Shown: positions 43,052 to 52,931, counted from the stretch's first letter. The stretch: DNA of 64,000 nt from Desnuesiella massiliensis (GCF_001403615.1 NZ_LN879453.1:124001-188000); one strand, 5' to 3'. Numbers and translations are program-made. Notes: a model not told the origin generated them from the sequence alone.

Positions 43052-45346
43052 ATGAAGCATGAATCCATAGAATTCAAAGTGGAGATAGAAAAACTTCAAA
43101 ACACTAGAACGTGGATTAAAGAAGAATTAGAGAATGTTTCTAACAGTGAAGAAGAGCTTAAAAGCAAAATTTCGTCATTAAAGAAGGCTTCTAAAGGTGG
43201 ATATAACGAGGAACTAGAGACTTCCATAAAATTATATGAAATAGTTCATAAAAGCTTAGAAAAGTATAAGGAGGCTATTAATCAGCCTTACTTTGCTAGA
43301 ATTGATTTTAGAGAGTTTAGAAAAGAAAAAGAAAGATACTATATCGGTAAATTTGGGCTAGGAGACTCTAAAACGGGAGAAGAAGTGGTTATAGATTGGA
43401 GGGCCCCTATAGCAGATCTTTACTATAGTGGTACTCAAGGAGAAACTTATTATGTAGCCCCTATAGGAGCAATCAATGGAGAGCTTTCATTAAAAAGAAA
43501 ATTTTTATATAAAAGTAATGAACTAAAGGATATATTTGATGAAGGTATTAATGACATAATAATAAGAGCTTTTGGAGATGACAGTGAAGGAAACGCCCTT
43601 ATTGATGAATTTTTAAGAATAAACCTTGAAGAAAGTACAGGTAGTAAATTAAAAGAAGTAGTAGCTACCATACAAAAGGAACAAAATGACATTATAAGAG
43701 CTGAAAAAAACATGCCCATTATAGTTCAAGGATCTGCAGGTTCAGGAAAAACTACCATAGCTCTACACCGGTTAGCCTACCTTTTATATAGATATAAAAA
43801 TAAACTATCTGGGGAAGATATTTTAGTTATTGCGCCGAATAAACTATTTTTAGATTATATTTCAGAGGTGCTTCCTAATTTAGGAGTAGAAAAAGTTAAA
43901 CAGGTGACTTTTGAGGATATGTGTCTAGAGGTGTTAGGTATAAAGTCTAAGGTTTATACTAAGGATAAAAAGTTAGCGGATATATTAGAAAGCAGTGATG
44001 AAGCCTATGTAAAGTATGTCACTAACAGCAGTAAAGTAAAGGGTAGTGTTGTATTTAGAACTATATTAGATAGATACTTAAAAATAATTGAAAGAGAAGA
44101 TTCTAAGATCGAGGATATAAAAGTTCAGGACTATATTCTGTTTGAAAGTAAAGAGATTAAAAGATTATATTCAAAAGATTTATCTAATATGCCTATAAAT
44201 AAAAGAAAAGATGAAATTAAAAGATATCTTGGACTAAAGCTTAATGAAAAAATTGTTTCTATACTGGAGAGAATAGATTTCTTATACGAATATAATATTG
44301 CAAGAATTAAGAAAACTATGGAGGATGGAGCAGAGAGAAGAAATAAATTAATAGAGGTTTATAACGAAAGAGATGAAAAGAAAAATGAAATAAAGCTTCA
44401 AAGCAGAAAGCTATTTGAAAATTATTTTGAAGCATGGAAGGGAATAGACACTAAAGGCTTATATTTAAAACTTTTTAATGAGGAGAGTATTTTTGAGGAA
44501 GCCACAGCTAATAAGATTCCATCAAGTTTAGCAGCCTATATGAAAAAAATCCTCAATGAGGATAATGAAAAAGGAGTAATAGATAGTGATGATCTTGCAG
44601 CTATACTTTATATAAAATTTAATATAGATGGAGTTCCTGAGAAATTCAAATATTCCCATATTGTTATAGATGAAGTACAAGACTATAGTTTACTGCAGTT
44701 AATGATAGCTAGATTTATGGTTTATGGAGATTCCTTTACTATAGTAGGAGATTTAGGGCAAGGCATTTACTATTATAAGGGCATTGAAGATTGGAGCAAA
44801 GTAATAACAGAGGTATTTAATAATGAAGTTAATTATGCTCCTCTTGGACAGAGCTATAGATCTACCATTGAAATAATAGAATTTGCAAATGTAGTTCTCA
44901 AAAAGCAAAAAAACAGCTTAGAACCTGCAAAACCAGTATTAAGGCACGGTAACAAACCTGAAGTTATAAATTTTAGTAAAGGTAAAGAGTTTGCAGATAA
45001 GCTGGAGGAAATAGTTCAGGAAGTAAAGGCTTTAGGAAAAAAGAGTGTAGCGATTATAGGAAGAACTCATAAGGAATGCAAGAAGATCAATGAGGTGCTT
45101 AAAAAGTATAGCAATAATAATTGGAAGCTGGTAAAAGAAAATGATGATATTCTAAATTTAGATAAAATAATAATACCTTCTTATATGACCAAGGGATTAG
45201 AGTTTGATTGCTCTGTAATTTATAATTGTAACAGTGAAAATTATGGGGAGAATGAACTAGATAAAAAGTTGTTATATGTAGTTTTAACAAGGGCTTTACA
45301 TTTAGAATATGTTTTTTATAATGGCGATATTTCTCCTTTGATTTAA
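43052..45346 (+). CDS. helD: HelD-like RNA polymerase recycling ATPase
   Basis: A 764-residue superfamily 1 helicase-like protein. The start is the ATG at 43052 after gtgaggtgaatata; a frame from 43010 has no ribosome binding site. The N-terminal coiled coil (about 1-85; ELENVSNSEEELKSKISSLKK) is the arm that enters the RNA polymerase channel in HelD. Walker A is GSAGSGKTTIALHRLAYLLY, Walker B VIDEVQDYS, motif III VGDLGQGIYYYKG and the last motif YVVLTRALH. HelD removes stalled RNA polymerase from DNA and recycles it. Confidence 0.92.
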   Translation: MKHESIEFKVEIEKLQNTRTWIKEELENVSNSEEELKSKISSLKKASKGGYNEELETSIKLYEIVHKSLEKYKEAINQPYFARIDFREFRKEKERYYIGKFGLGDSKTGEEVVIDWRAPIADLYYSGTQGETYYVAPIGAINGELSLKRKFLYKSNELKDIFDEGINDIIIRAFGDDSEGNALIDEFLRINLEESTGSKLKEVVATIQKEQNDIIRAEKNMPIIVQGSAGSGKTTIALHRLAYLLYRYKNKLSGEDILVIAPNKLFLDYISEVLPNLGVEKVKQVTFEDMCLEVLGIKSKVYTKDKKLADILESSDEAYVKYVTNSSKVKGSVVFRTILDRYLKIIEREDSKIEDIKVQDYILFESKEIKRLYSKDLSNMPINKRKDEIKRYLGLKLNEKIVSILERIDFLYEYNIARIKKTMEDGAERRNKLIEVYNERDEKKNEIKLQSRKLFENYFEAWKGIDTKGLYLKLFNEESIFEEATANKIPSSLAAYMKKILNEDNEKGVIDSDDLAAILYIKFNIDGVPEKFKYSHIVIDEVQDYSLLQLMIARFMVYGDSFTIVGDLGQGIYYYKGIEDWSKVITEVFNNEVNYAPLGQSYRSTIEIIEFANVVLKKQKNSLEPAKPVLRHGNKPEVINFSKGKEFADKLEEIVQEVKALGKKSVAIIGRTHKECKKINEVLKKYSNNNWKLVKENDDILNLDKIIIPSYMTKGLEFDCSVIYNCNSENYGENELDKKLLYVVLTRALHLEYVFYNGDISPLI

Positions 45347-45446
45347 AAGGTAAGTATTAACTTTTAAATCCATTATATTTGTGATAGAATTAACTTGGAC
45401 AAAATTGAATTAATTTATAATATACTTTTAGCTGGGAGGTCTTTAT

Positions 45447-46619
45447 ATGAGTTCACAAAAAATTAAGAATAATATATACTGGGTAGGTGTTAATGACCCT
45501 GAATTAAGAATATTTGATATCATAATGGAAACTAAAAAGGGCACTACTTATAATTCTTATATAATAGAAGATGACAAAATAGCTGTAGTTGACAGTGTTA
45601 AAACTGGATTTTATGATGAATTTAAAAATAATATTAAGTCTGTAATCGGAGATAAAAAAATAGATTATATAATAGTTCAACATACAGAATTAGACCATAG
45701 CGGATCCGTAATTAAACTGTTAGAAGATTATCCAGAAGCTGAAATAGTATCTTCTAAGGCTGCTATGATATATTTAAAACAAATATTAAATAGAGAGTTT
45801 AAATGGAAGGAAGCAAAAGAGGAATTAAGCCTAGGCAACATCACTTTGAAATTCATATCAGCTCCAAATTTACATTGGCCAGATACTATATTTACTCATG
45901 TATCAGAAAGAAAAGTATTATTTACTTGTGACTTCACTGGATGTCACTACTGCCCAAATACAAGTATAGTAGACAATTGTTCTGGAGACTATTTCGAAGA
46001 AATGAAATATTACTTTGATGTTATTATGGGACCTTTTAAAAAGTTTGTTTTGATGGCGCTAGATAAGATAAAAGATATAGAATTTGATATAGTAGCACCT
46101 AGCCATGGTCCAGTACATATAGCGGATGTAGAAAAATATTTAAATCTTTATAAAGAATGGGCAACTACAGAAGAAATAGCAGAAAAAAATGTTCAAATTT
46201 TCTATATATCAGCCTATGGGAATACAGAAGCTATGGCCAGCTATTTATGTGACAAAGTAAAGGAAAAAGGAATAGAAGCAAATGTTCATGAGATAACATC
46301 CATGAATATGGGAGATTTAGTTCAATTAGTAGAAGGTGCTAGTGGAATAATGGTAGGTTCTCCAACTATTAATCAAGATGCTGTAAAGCCAGCTTGGGAT
46401 TTACTTTCTTCTATATGTCCTATAACCAATAGAGCTAAGGCTGCAGGAGCTTTCGGATCTTTTGGTTGGAGCGGAGAAGGTGTTCCAATGCTTACAGATA
46501 GACTTAAGAGCTTAAAATTTAAGGTTGTAGAGCCTGGATTAAAGTTTAATTTTGTACCTTCAGAGGAAGAATATAAAAAGGCGGATGAATTTGTAGAAGC
46601 TTTTATGGGCTTACTATAA
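45447..46619 (+). CDS. fprA: Flavodiiron protein (A-type flavoprotein FprA)
   Basis: A 390-residue enzyme that reduces O2 to water (or NO to N2O), protecting anaerobes. The N-terminal metallo-beta-lactamase-like domain (about 1-250) has the diiron motif HTELDHSGS, then CDFTGCHYCPNT and the late histidine in VAPSHGPVHI. The C-terminal flavodoxin domain (about 255-390) has YISAYGNTEAMASYL for FMN phosphate and VGSPTINQDA. Start follows gctgggaggtctttat. A single-gene unit. Confidence 0.95.
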   Translation: MSSQKIKNNIYWVGVNDPELRIFDIIMETKKGTTYNSYIIEDDKIAVVDSVKTGFYDEFKNNIKSVIGDKKIDYIIVQHTELDHSGSVIKLLEDYPEAEIVSSKAAMIYLKQILNREFKWKEAKEELSLGNITLKFISAPNLHWPDTIFTHVSERKVLFTCDFTGCHYCPNTSIVDNCSGDYFEEMKYYFDVIMGPFKKFVLMALDKIKDIEFDIVAPSHGPVHIADVEKYLNLYKEWATTEEIAEKNVQIFYISAYGNTEAMASYLCDKVKEKGIEANVHEITSMNMGDLVQLVEGASGIMVGSPTINQDAVKPAWDLLSSICPITNRAKAAGAFGSFGWSGEGVPMLTDRLKSLKFKVVEPGLKFNFVPSEEEYKKADEFVEAFMGLL

Positions 46620-46699
46620 TATTTAGATATACTGCAGGAATTAATCTTGCAGTATATTTTGTAAAGAAAAAACTAAAAAGTAATGGAGTGAATTTTTTT

Positions 46700-46951
46700 A
46701 TGGAAGAAAGAGAAATAATGTCTTTTAGGGATGAGGAAGGCAATAAAGTTGATTTTGAGCCCATAGCTAGAATATTTTTAGAAGAGACAGAATACTTAAT
46801 ATTATCTCCTATAGATGGAAATGAAGAGGATGCCTTTGTCTTTAGAGTAGATTATGTAGAGGATAAACAAGAGCTTAATCTTGTAGAGGATGAAAAAGAG
46901 TTTGATAGAGTTAAAAAAGAGTATAAAAACTTATTATATAATGAAAAATAA
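46700..46951 (+). CDS. DUF1292 protein
   Basis: An 83-residue acidic protein matching the DUF1292 pattern: MSFRDEEGNKVDFEPIARIF and YLILSPIDGNEEDAFVFRV. Start is the ATG at 46700 after tggagtg; an upstream GTG is in frame but lies before the ribosome binding site. In Firmicutes such genes often accompany yrrK/ruvX; here it is next to another acidic unknown gene. Function unknown. Confidence 0.85.
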   Translation: MEEREIMSFRDEEGNKVDFEPIARIFLEETEYLILSPIDGNEEDAFVFRVDYVEDKQELNLVEDEKEFDRVKKEYKNLLYNEK

Positions 46952-46983
46952 ATTTAATATTATTTATGTGGAGGAATTTAGAT

Positions 46984-47382
46984 ATGAATAGTAAAGATAT
47001 AATTAAAGTTTTAGAGAATAATGGATTAAGTGATATAGAAGAAATTAGCTATAAAGAAGGATTTGCAGTTATAAGATTCTTCTATGATTTTGACGAGGAT
47101 GAGCTAAAAGCTGCTAGAGCTTATGCTAAGGATGAGTGCGAAGAAGAAGAGGAAAGCGAAAGCTGGTATGAAGACTATTTTCTGCCTTATTTAAATGATT
47201 TAGCTATTGACAATGTGGGTGAAATTATGGAAGAGATCATGGAAGAGTTTGGCGCAGAAGCTCAATACATTTCTTATGAGTTAGATAGTGAAAATTATGA
47301 GTATAATGAATTTGTTGCTGTGGTTGTTTCAGGAGATAAGGACTTAAATATTGAAGAAGTACTAGATGAACTTGACATTTAG
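46984..47382 (+). CDS. Uncharacterised acidic clostridial protein
   Basis: A 132-residue, strongly acidic protein (DECEEEEESESWYEDYF around residues 47-64; many Glu/Asp). The start is the ATG at 46984 after gtggaggaatttagat. It shows no membrane segment. It follows the DUF1292 gene by 32 bases and is closed by a clean terminator, so the two probably form one transcript. Not recognised further. Confidence 0.75.
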   Translation: MNSKDIIKVLENNGLSDIEEISYKEGFAVIRFFYDFDEDELKAARAYAKDECEEEEESESWYEDYFLPYLNDLAIDNVGEIMEEIMEEFGAEAQYISYELDSENYEYNEFVAVVVSGDKDLNIEEVLDELDI

Positions 47383-47400
47383 AATTTAAAATAAATATGG

Positions 47401-47430
47401 ACCTCACTCCATAAGGAGTGAGGTTTTTTA
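47401..47430 (+). terminator. Terminator after the DUF1292/acidic protein pair
   Basis: Perfect stem CCTCACTCC / GGAGTGAGG with a four-base loop and six T. Confidence 0.9.
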
Positions 47431-47543
47431 TAATAAATTATCATATATACACATTGCGAAGAGTATAGTATATTCTTGGTAAGATATAATCTAAGAACTC
47501 TAACGTAATATATGAAATAATAAAGAGTAAATTAAGTCATTAA

Positions 47544-47729
47544 TTAGGCAGCCTTGCTTTTCACTTTATTTCTTTTAGGTTTTATAATGCTCTTCTGATA
47601 TTCTACTATAAGCTTGTCTAATTCTTGACTGCATTTTACAACATATTTATTCGTAGGAGACTTTAAAAGTAAAAGTATATGTAGCGCTTTCCTCAGCAGC
47701 TTAATTTTAGTGGGTAACCATTTTTTCAT
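47544..47729 (-). CDS. Spo0E-like aspartyl-phosphate phosphatase
   Basis: A 61-residue two-helix protein. The signature SQELDKLIVEY near residue 34-44, after a first helix IKLLRKALHILLL, is the Spo0E family motif (SxxxDxx with adjacent LI). Spo0E proteins dephosphorylate Spo0A~P and so delay sporulation. The basic tail KPKRNKVKSKAA is typical of short family members. Ribosome binding site GGAGTGAT precedes the start. It is a single gene oriented against its neighbours. The 300 bases between its start and the DUF896 gene contain nothing else I can support. Confidence 0.8.
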   Translation of the reverse strand: MKKWLPTKIKLLRKALHILLLLKSPTNKYVVKCSQELDKLIVEYQKSIIKPKRNKVKSKAA

Positions 47730-48028
47730 GGGATATCACTCCTAAAACATTTACTATATTTGTAATATTATTCTATCAGATTTTTATACATAATAAAGAA
47801 TTACTTTAAGTCAATAAAATACAAAATGCTTCAAAAATATTTACAAAAGTATTAATTTATATAAAATACAAAAGTACTAATATGCCTTTAATCTACTTCT
47901 ATATGTTGAAAAAAGCTACATGGAATAAACTGTAAATGACGAAAGTGGTCATAAATTTTATTCTGATATTTTTTTATTGATTAAAGTTTATTTAATGCTT
48001 TAAAATATATTTAGAAAGGGTGAAAATC

Positions 48029-48205
48029 ATGAACATAGACGAGATGATAAAAAGAATAAATGAATTATATAAAAAAAGTAAAGAAGAAGGCTTAACGGAA
48101 GAAGAACTTATAGAGCAGCAAGAACTAAGAAGAAGGTATGTAGACAATATTAAGGCTAATTTTAGGGCTCAGCTTAATACCATTGAAAGAAAGTCTTCGA
48201 ATTAA
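48029..48205 (+). CDS. DUF896 (YnzC-like) small protein
   Basis: A 58-residue protein that matches the DUF896 family: INELYKKSKEEGLTEEELIE followed by QQELRRRYVDNIKANF. The start is the ATG at 48029 after agaaagggtg. YnzC of B. subtilis is regulated by LexA, but no LexA site was identified here. It precedes hprK by 25 bases. Confidence 0.88.
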   Translation: MNIDEMIKRINELYKKSKEEGLTEEELIEQQELRRRYVDNIKANFRAQLNTIERKSSN

Positions 48206-48230
48206 TTAAGGGATGCAAGGAGGGGTTAAA

Positions 48231-49148
48231 TTGGCAGTTTCAGTGGAACAACTTATAAAAGATTTTAATTTAGAAGTATTAGTAGAAGGAAAAAATGATA
48301 TAGAAATAAGTACTAGTGATTTAAATAGACCAGGACTTCAGCTATCAGGATTCTATAATTATTTTGCTAATGATAGAATTCAAATAATTGGAATGGCTGA
48401 GTGGAGTTTTTTAGATAATATGCAAATAGAAATAAGAAAGAAGAGATTAAAAAAATTTTTTACTTTTGATACACCTTGCCTTATATTAACGAGGGGATTG
48501 GAAGCTCATGAGGAATTAATAGAAGGAGCAGAAAGAAACCATAGATGGGTTTTAAGAACAGATATGGTGTCTACTAGATTTATAAGCAAACTTACTAATT
48601 ATCTTGATGATGCCCTAGCACCGGAAACAAGGCTTCACGGAGTGCTGGTAGATGTATATGGCATAGGAATACTTATTACCGGTGAAAGTGGCATAGGCAA
48701 AAGCGAAACCGCGTTGGAGCTTATAAAACGAGGACATAGACTCGTGGCAGACGATGCAGTAGATATAAAAGAGATTGACGGAGTGTTAAGGGGAACTTCA
48801 CCTTACATTACCTTTGGAATGCTAGAGGTTAGAGGCATGGGTATAATAGACGTACCAGCTTTATATGGGCTAAGCTCTGTACTTCATAGTAAAACCGTCA
48901 AGTTAGTAATCTATTTAGAACATTGGAGAGATGATGGGGTATATGATAGACTTGGTACTGATGAGCAACATATCGATATATTAGGAGTGCCCGTTAGAAA
49001 GCTTACTGTTCCTATTAGACCGGGCAGAAATGTAGCTGTGATTCTTGAGGCTGCTGCTGCAAATTACAGATATAGCTTGATAAGCAAGGTTACTCCAGCA
49101 GATATAATAGATAAAAGAATAGAAGGGATTTGGGAAGATGCTCTCTAA
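48231..49148 (+). CDS. hprK: HPr kinase/phosphorylase
   Basis: Phosphorylates or dephosphorylates HPr at Ser46 and thus drives CcpA-mediated carbon catabolite control. 305 residues from a TTG start at 48231 (after gcaaggagg). The N-terminal domain (about 1-130) is followed by the kinase domain with the P-loop GESGIGKSETALEL, the catalytic region RGHRLVADDAVDI and the signature GVPVRKLTVPIRPGRN. It overlaps the next gene by 11 bases. Confidence 0.95.
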   Translation: MAVSVEQLIKDFNLEVLVEGKNDIEISTSDLNRPGLQLSGFYNYFANDRIQIIGMAEWSFLDNMQIEIRKKRLKKFFTFDTPCLILTRGLEAHEELIEGAERNHRWVLRTDMVSTRFISKLTNYLDDALAPETRLHGVLVDVYGIGILITGESGIGKSETALELIKRGHRLVADDAVDIKEIDGVLRGTSPYITFGMLEVRGMGIIDVPALYGLSSVLHSKTVKLVIYLEHWRDDGVYDRLGTDEQHIDILGVPVRKLTVPIRPGRNVAVILEAAAANYRYSLISKVTPADIIDKRIEGIWEDAL

Positions 49149-49689
49149 AATAGAATTAAGAAAAAAGATGATAGAATTGAGAGAAAACCTTGATAACCAT
49201 TCATTTGAAGAATATAATAGATCAATTTTAAAAAAGGTTATAGAATGTGATGAATTTAAAAAAGCCCATAATATTTTCATATTTGTAAGCTTTAATAAAG
49301 AGGTAGATACTCATGGTATCATCGAGCATTGTATAGCTTTAGGGAAAAAAGTATCAGTACCAAAAGTAATTTCTAAGGATTTAGGAATGAAAGCCGTAAG
49401 TATAGAAGGTATAAATGAATTAAAACCTAGTAAGTATGGAATACTAGAACCAGAATATGAAGAACATAAGATAATGCTAGAAGAAAACATAGACTTAGTG
49501 ATTTTGCCAGGCTTAGCTTTTGATAGCAGAGGTGGACGTATAGGCTATGGAGCTGGCTACTATGATAGATTCTTAAGAAAACTAAGCCCTAACTGCAAAA
49601 AAATAGGTATATGCTTCAACTTTCAGATGGTAGAAAAAGTTCCCATGGATGAAAATGATGAATATATAGACTTTGTCATTACAAATTAG
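49138..49689 (+). CDS. 5-formyltetrahydrofolate cyclo-ligase
   Basis: Converts 5-formyl-THF with ATP to 5,10-methenyl-THF (MTHFS, YgfA/YqgN family). 183 residues. The diagnostic C-terminal loop is PGLAFDSRGGRIGYGAGYYD, and the N-terminal IELRKKMIELRENL is typical. It overlaps hprK by 11 bases, so the two are co-transcribed. Repeat copy 2 follows. Confidence 0.95.
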   Translation: MLSKIELRKKMIELRENLDNHSFEEYNRSILKKVIECDEFKKAHNIFIFVSFNKEVDTHGIIEHCIALGKKVSVPKVISKDLGMKAVSIEGINELKPSKYGILEPEYEEHKIMLEENIDLVILPGLAFDSRGGRIGYGAGYYDRFLRKLSPNCKKIGICFNFQMVEKVPMDENDEYIDFVITN

Positions 49690-49696
49690 GACTTAT

Positions 49697-49794
49697 AGGG
49701 TTTCTGTATCGAAACTTACCTTATACATGTTACAAAATCATAACTATAAGTGATTATGGTACACATATAAGGTAATAGTTGAGTTAGAAACCCT
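49697..49794 (+). ncRNA. Structured repeat element, copy 2
   Basis: 98 bases. Outer stem AGGGTTTCT/AGAAACCCT, conserved internal loop GTATCGAAACTTA / AATAGTTGAGTT, second stem ACCTTATA/TATAAGGT and an apical hairpin AATCA/TGATT. It is the compact form of copy 1, without the 99-base insertion. It lies between two plus-strand genes and holds no ORF. Orientation is defined by the CGAAACTTA side being 5'. Confidence 0.65.
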
Positions 49795-49833
49795 GTTTTA
49801 AAAGAAACCTATATTATTAAAATTGGTGATCTT

Positions 49834-50766
49834 ATGATGGTATATGATATTTCCCAAAACTTTAAGACTACAGCTGAAGATTGGAAGATTGGAAAAAATT
49901 ATTATTGGATTTTAGGTACGCCAAAAGAGCTTTCTGATCTAAATATAGATTTAGATGGTGAGTGCATTGAAGAGTGCAATAACTTAAATCAGTCTTCAAA
50001 AATAATTTATTTTAATGACTATATTTTTATGGTGTTTAATATTTTAGAATATGAGAATAGAGAAGTCCTTTCCAAAGAATTAAATATCTTTTTAGGAAAG
50101 GATTATATTATTACGGTTTATAAAGATAAATCCGATATTATAGAAGATTTTCTTTCAGACATAAAGGAAGATAAAAATTGTTTTATGCTAAAGGAACAAT
50201 CTAAGCCCTGCATTCTTTTATACTATATATTAGATAGAATAATAGTAAGAAATTACAATGTTATATCAGAACTAGAATCAGAGGCAGACAAAATAGAGAT
50301 AAGTATTTTAAAAAATCCAAGCAATGATAAGGCTCATGACCTTATAAATCTTAGGAGACAAGTATATAAGATTAGAAAATTTTTGAATCCTTTAAGGTAT
50401 ATAGGTGACAGTCTTCTTTTAAATGAAAATAATATTATAGATAAAGATAATATACGTTATTATAAAAATTTAAATAATAAGATAGAAAAATTAATGTTGT
50501 CGTTAGAAAATCTAGTTCAAGATTTGGCCTTGGTACGAGAGGCCTTTGAATCCGAAATTTCTAACAAGACTAATGAATTAATGAAGATATTTACATTAGT
50601 AGCGGCTCTTTTTCTTCCACTAGATTTAATAAGTGGTTTGTTTGGTATGAACTTAGATAATATTCCATTAAAAGATAAATGGTATGCATATTATTTAATT
50701 TTAATTATTATGGCTACTATTGCAGTAACTTTATTTTATGTATTTAAAAAGAAGAAATGGTTATGA
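49834..50766 (+). CDS. corA: CorA-family Mg2+ (divalent cation) transporter
   Basis: A 310-residue transporter. The long N-terminal cytoplasmic domain and stalk helix (about 1-245) end in two transmembrane helices (about 247-270 and 283-302), with the pore signature GMN in GLFGMNLDNIP between them and the basic tail KKKKWL. Start has ggtgatctt and two adjacent ATGs. Repeat copy 2 lies 40 bases upstream; there is no sign that it is a Mg2+ sensor, since the other copies sit elsewhere. Confidence 0.93.
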   Translation: MMVYDISQNFKTTAEDWKIGKNYYWILGTPKELSDLNIDLDGECIEECNNLNQSSKIIYFNDYIFMVFNILEYENREVLSKELNIFLGKDYIITVYKDKSDIIEDFLSDIKEDKNCFMLKEQSKPCILLYYILDRIIVRNYNVISELESEADKIEISILKNPSNDKAHDLINLRRQVYKIRKFLNPLRYIGDSLLLNENNIIDKDNIRYYKNLNNKIEKLMLSLENLVQDLALVREAFESEISNKTNELMKIFTLVAALFLPLDLISGLFGMNLDNIPLKDKWYAYYLILIIMATIAVTLFYVFKKKKWL

Positions 50767-50903
50767 AAATCATTTGTTTGTATTTTCTTGAAATTTGATG
50801 TAAAATATAAATGTTAGCTTATAAAAATATCTATAAACTTAATTAATAAAAATTTAAATTATAGGTATATGTAATAATTTTTTATAAGGTGGGGGATATT
50901 AGT

Positions 50904-52319
50904 ATGTCTAAAGTAGAAGAAAAAAAAGATTTAACAAAAAAATATGAAACAGCTTGGAACAAATATTCTAAAGAAGACTTAGAGAAAGTTTTTGCTCTCA
51001 ATGACAGATATATAGATTATATGTCAAAGTGCAAGACTGAAAGAGAATGTGTAGATGAATTTATAGAAATAGCTGAAAAAAATGGTTATGTAAATTTAGA
51101 AACAATCCTTGCACAAGGAAAAACCTTAAAAGCTGGGGATAAGGTTTATGCTAATAATAAAGGAAAAACTTTAGCCATGTTTTTAATAGGAGAAGAAAAC
51201 TTTGAAAAAGGGTTAAAAATATTAGGTGCACACGTAGATTCTCCAAGATTAGATTTAAAACAAAACCCACTATACGAAGATTCAGAATTAGCGATGATGG
51301 AGACTCATTATTATGGTGGAGTGAAAAAATATCAATGGGTTACAATACCATTAAGTATACATGGTGTAATTGCTAAAAAAGATGGTTCAGTGGTAAATGT
51401 AGTAATTGGAGAAGATGAAAAAGATCCAGTAATAGGAATTTCAGATTTATTAATACATTTATCTGCGGATCAAATGAATAAAAAACTATCTAATGGTGTT
51501 GAAGGAGAAGACTTGAACATATTGGTAGGAAGTATGCCTATTGAAGATAAAGATGCAAAGGAAAGAGTTAAGCTTAATATATTAAAGCTTTTAAATGAAA
51601 AGTATGGAATTAATGAAGAAGACTTTGTGTCAGCTGAGTTAGAAGTTGTTCCAGCTGGAAGGGCTAGAGACTATGGTTTAGATAGAAGCATGGTAATGGC
51701 TTATGGCCATGACGACAGAGTATGTGCTTACACTTCCTTTGAAGCATTATTACAAATGGACAAGGCTGACAAAACTTGTGTTGGTTTATTTGTTGATAAG
51801 GAAGAAGTAGGAAGCATCGGAGCTACTGGAATGCATTCTAAATTCTTCGAGAATGTATTAGCTGAAATCATGGATAGAGTAGGAGAGTATAGTGAGTTAA
51901 AGTTAAGAAGATGCTTAGCTAATTCAAAAATGTTATCCTCAGATGTAAGTGCTGCTTATGATCCAAATTATCCGTCAGTGATGGAGAAAAAGAATGCAGC
52001 TTATTTTGGAAAAGGATTAGTATTTAATAAGTATACTGGTTCAAGAGGAAAATCAGGCTGTAATGATGCTAATGCAGAATATATAGCTGAAATAAGAAAT
52101 ATAATGGATAAGCATAATGTTAGCTGGCAAACTGCGGAATTAGGAAAGGTTGATCAAGGAGGCGGAGGAACTATAGCTTACATTCTAGCTGAGTATGGAA
52201 TGGAAGTTATAGACTGCGGAGTAGCTCTTCATAATATGCACGCGCCTTGGGAAGTTGCAAGCAAGGCAGATATCTATGAAGCTATGAGAGGATATCATGC
52301 ATTCCTATTAGAGGCATAG
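50904..52319 (+). CDS. M18 family aminopeptidase
   Basis: A 471-residue zinc aminopeptidase of the M18 (aspartyl aminopeptidase-like) family. Metal ligands can be placed in GAHVDSPRLDLKQNPLYED, AYGHDDRVCAYTSF and DKEEVGSIGATGMHSKF, with the late histidine in CGVALHNMHAPWE. The start is the ATG at 50904 after ggtgggggatattagt. Cytoplasmic; a role in peptide turnover. Confidence 0.94.
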   Translation: MSKVEEKKDLTKKYETAWNKYSKEDLEKVFALNDRYIDYMSKCKTERECVDEFIEIAEKNGYVNLETILAQGKTLKAGDKVYANNKGKTLAMFLIGEENFEKGLKILGAHVDSPRLDLKQNPLYEDSELAMMETHYYGGVKKYQWVTIPLSIHGVIAKKDGSVVNVVIGEDEKDPVIGISDLLIHLSADQMNKKLSNGVEGEDLNILVGSMPIEDKDAKERVKLNILKLLNEKYGINEEDFVSAELEVVPAGRARDYGLDRSMVMAYGHDDRVCAYTSFEALLQMDKADKTCVGLFVDKEEVGSIGATGMHSKFFENVLAEIMDRVGEYSELKLRRCLANSKMLSSDVSAAYDPNYPSVMEKKNAAYFGKGLVFNKYTGSRGKSGCNDANAEYIAEIRNIMDKHNVSWQTAELGKVDQGGGGTIAYILAEYGMEVIDCGVALHNMHAPWEVASKADIYEAMRGYHAFLLEA

Positions 52320-52436
52320 TCAGATATTGATTTTACTAGGTTTGAAGCTTTTTTAAAATTAAAAAAATTATAAGTGAAACTATGATGTTTTTATAAATGA
52401 AGCTATGTAAATCCTTACATGAATGGAGGAGTTTAC

Positions 52437-52679
52437 ATGGCTTCATTTCTTTTGCCTGTAAGAAAAAGAAATAAAAATGACATTAATATTAATACAATGG
52501 ACGAACTAGGGAACGAATATATAAATTATTTAGAAGCAAATAATTGTAGTATTTATACAATCAAAGGCTATAGACAAAAAATAAATAGATTTATAGCATA
52601 TTTAAATTTAGCTAATATAACAAATTTAAAATCTATAAATGAAAAAGTTATAGATAACTATAAAAAATTTTTATATTGA
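52437..52679 (+). pseudogene. Truncated tyrosine recombinase (N-terminal SAM-like domain only)
   Basis: An 80-residue fragment starting after ggaggagtttac. ELGNEYINYLEANNCSIYTI and then GYRQKINRFIAYL are the core-binding domain of phage/transposon integrases. The catalytic domain is absent: the frame stops right after VIDNYKKFLY. It probably marks a deletion in a former mobile element. Confidence 0.75.
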
Positions 52680-52785
52680 ACTAATAGACGGTAGTATACA
52701 AATTACCGTAAATTTACCATACATTAACCCCAATGCAAGTTCAACAGAAGTGTTTAATGCATGTTCATATAATGTATTAGCTTAA
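52669..52785 (+). pseudogene. C-terminal remnant of an unknown protein
   Basis: Without a start codon, this frame encodes ELIDGSIQITVNLPYINPNA and a tail ending in FNACSYNVLA before TAA. The low-complexity-free, amphipathic pattern looks like real protein. It begins exactly where the integrase fragment stops, so a deletion seems to have fused two broken genes. The family is unknown; a spore-surface or structural protein is possible. Confidence 0.45.
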
Positions 52786-52806
52786 TCAGTGGAAAATTAA
52801 GATAGA

Positions 52807-52852
52807 GCCAGTACACTGAGGAATTATCCCAGATGCACTGACCCTTTTTTTG
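52807..52852 (+). terminator. Terminator-like hairpin
   Basis: Imperfect stem GCCAGTACACTGAGG / CCCAGATGCACTGACC followed by a run of seven T (about 52844-52850). It would end transcripts from the fragment region. Confidence 0.6.
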
Positions 52853-52931
52853 GCCCTATAAAATGCTTACTTTTTTATAGTTCTTGTACTACTCAACATT
52901 ATAGTTGTTGATACAATTCAGTTTATTATTT

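Noticed and set aside
49697..49794. Mg2+ riboswitch upstream of corA
   Set aside because: The same element occurs at two other loci unrelated to Mg2+, so position next to corA is not informative.
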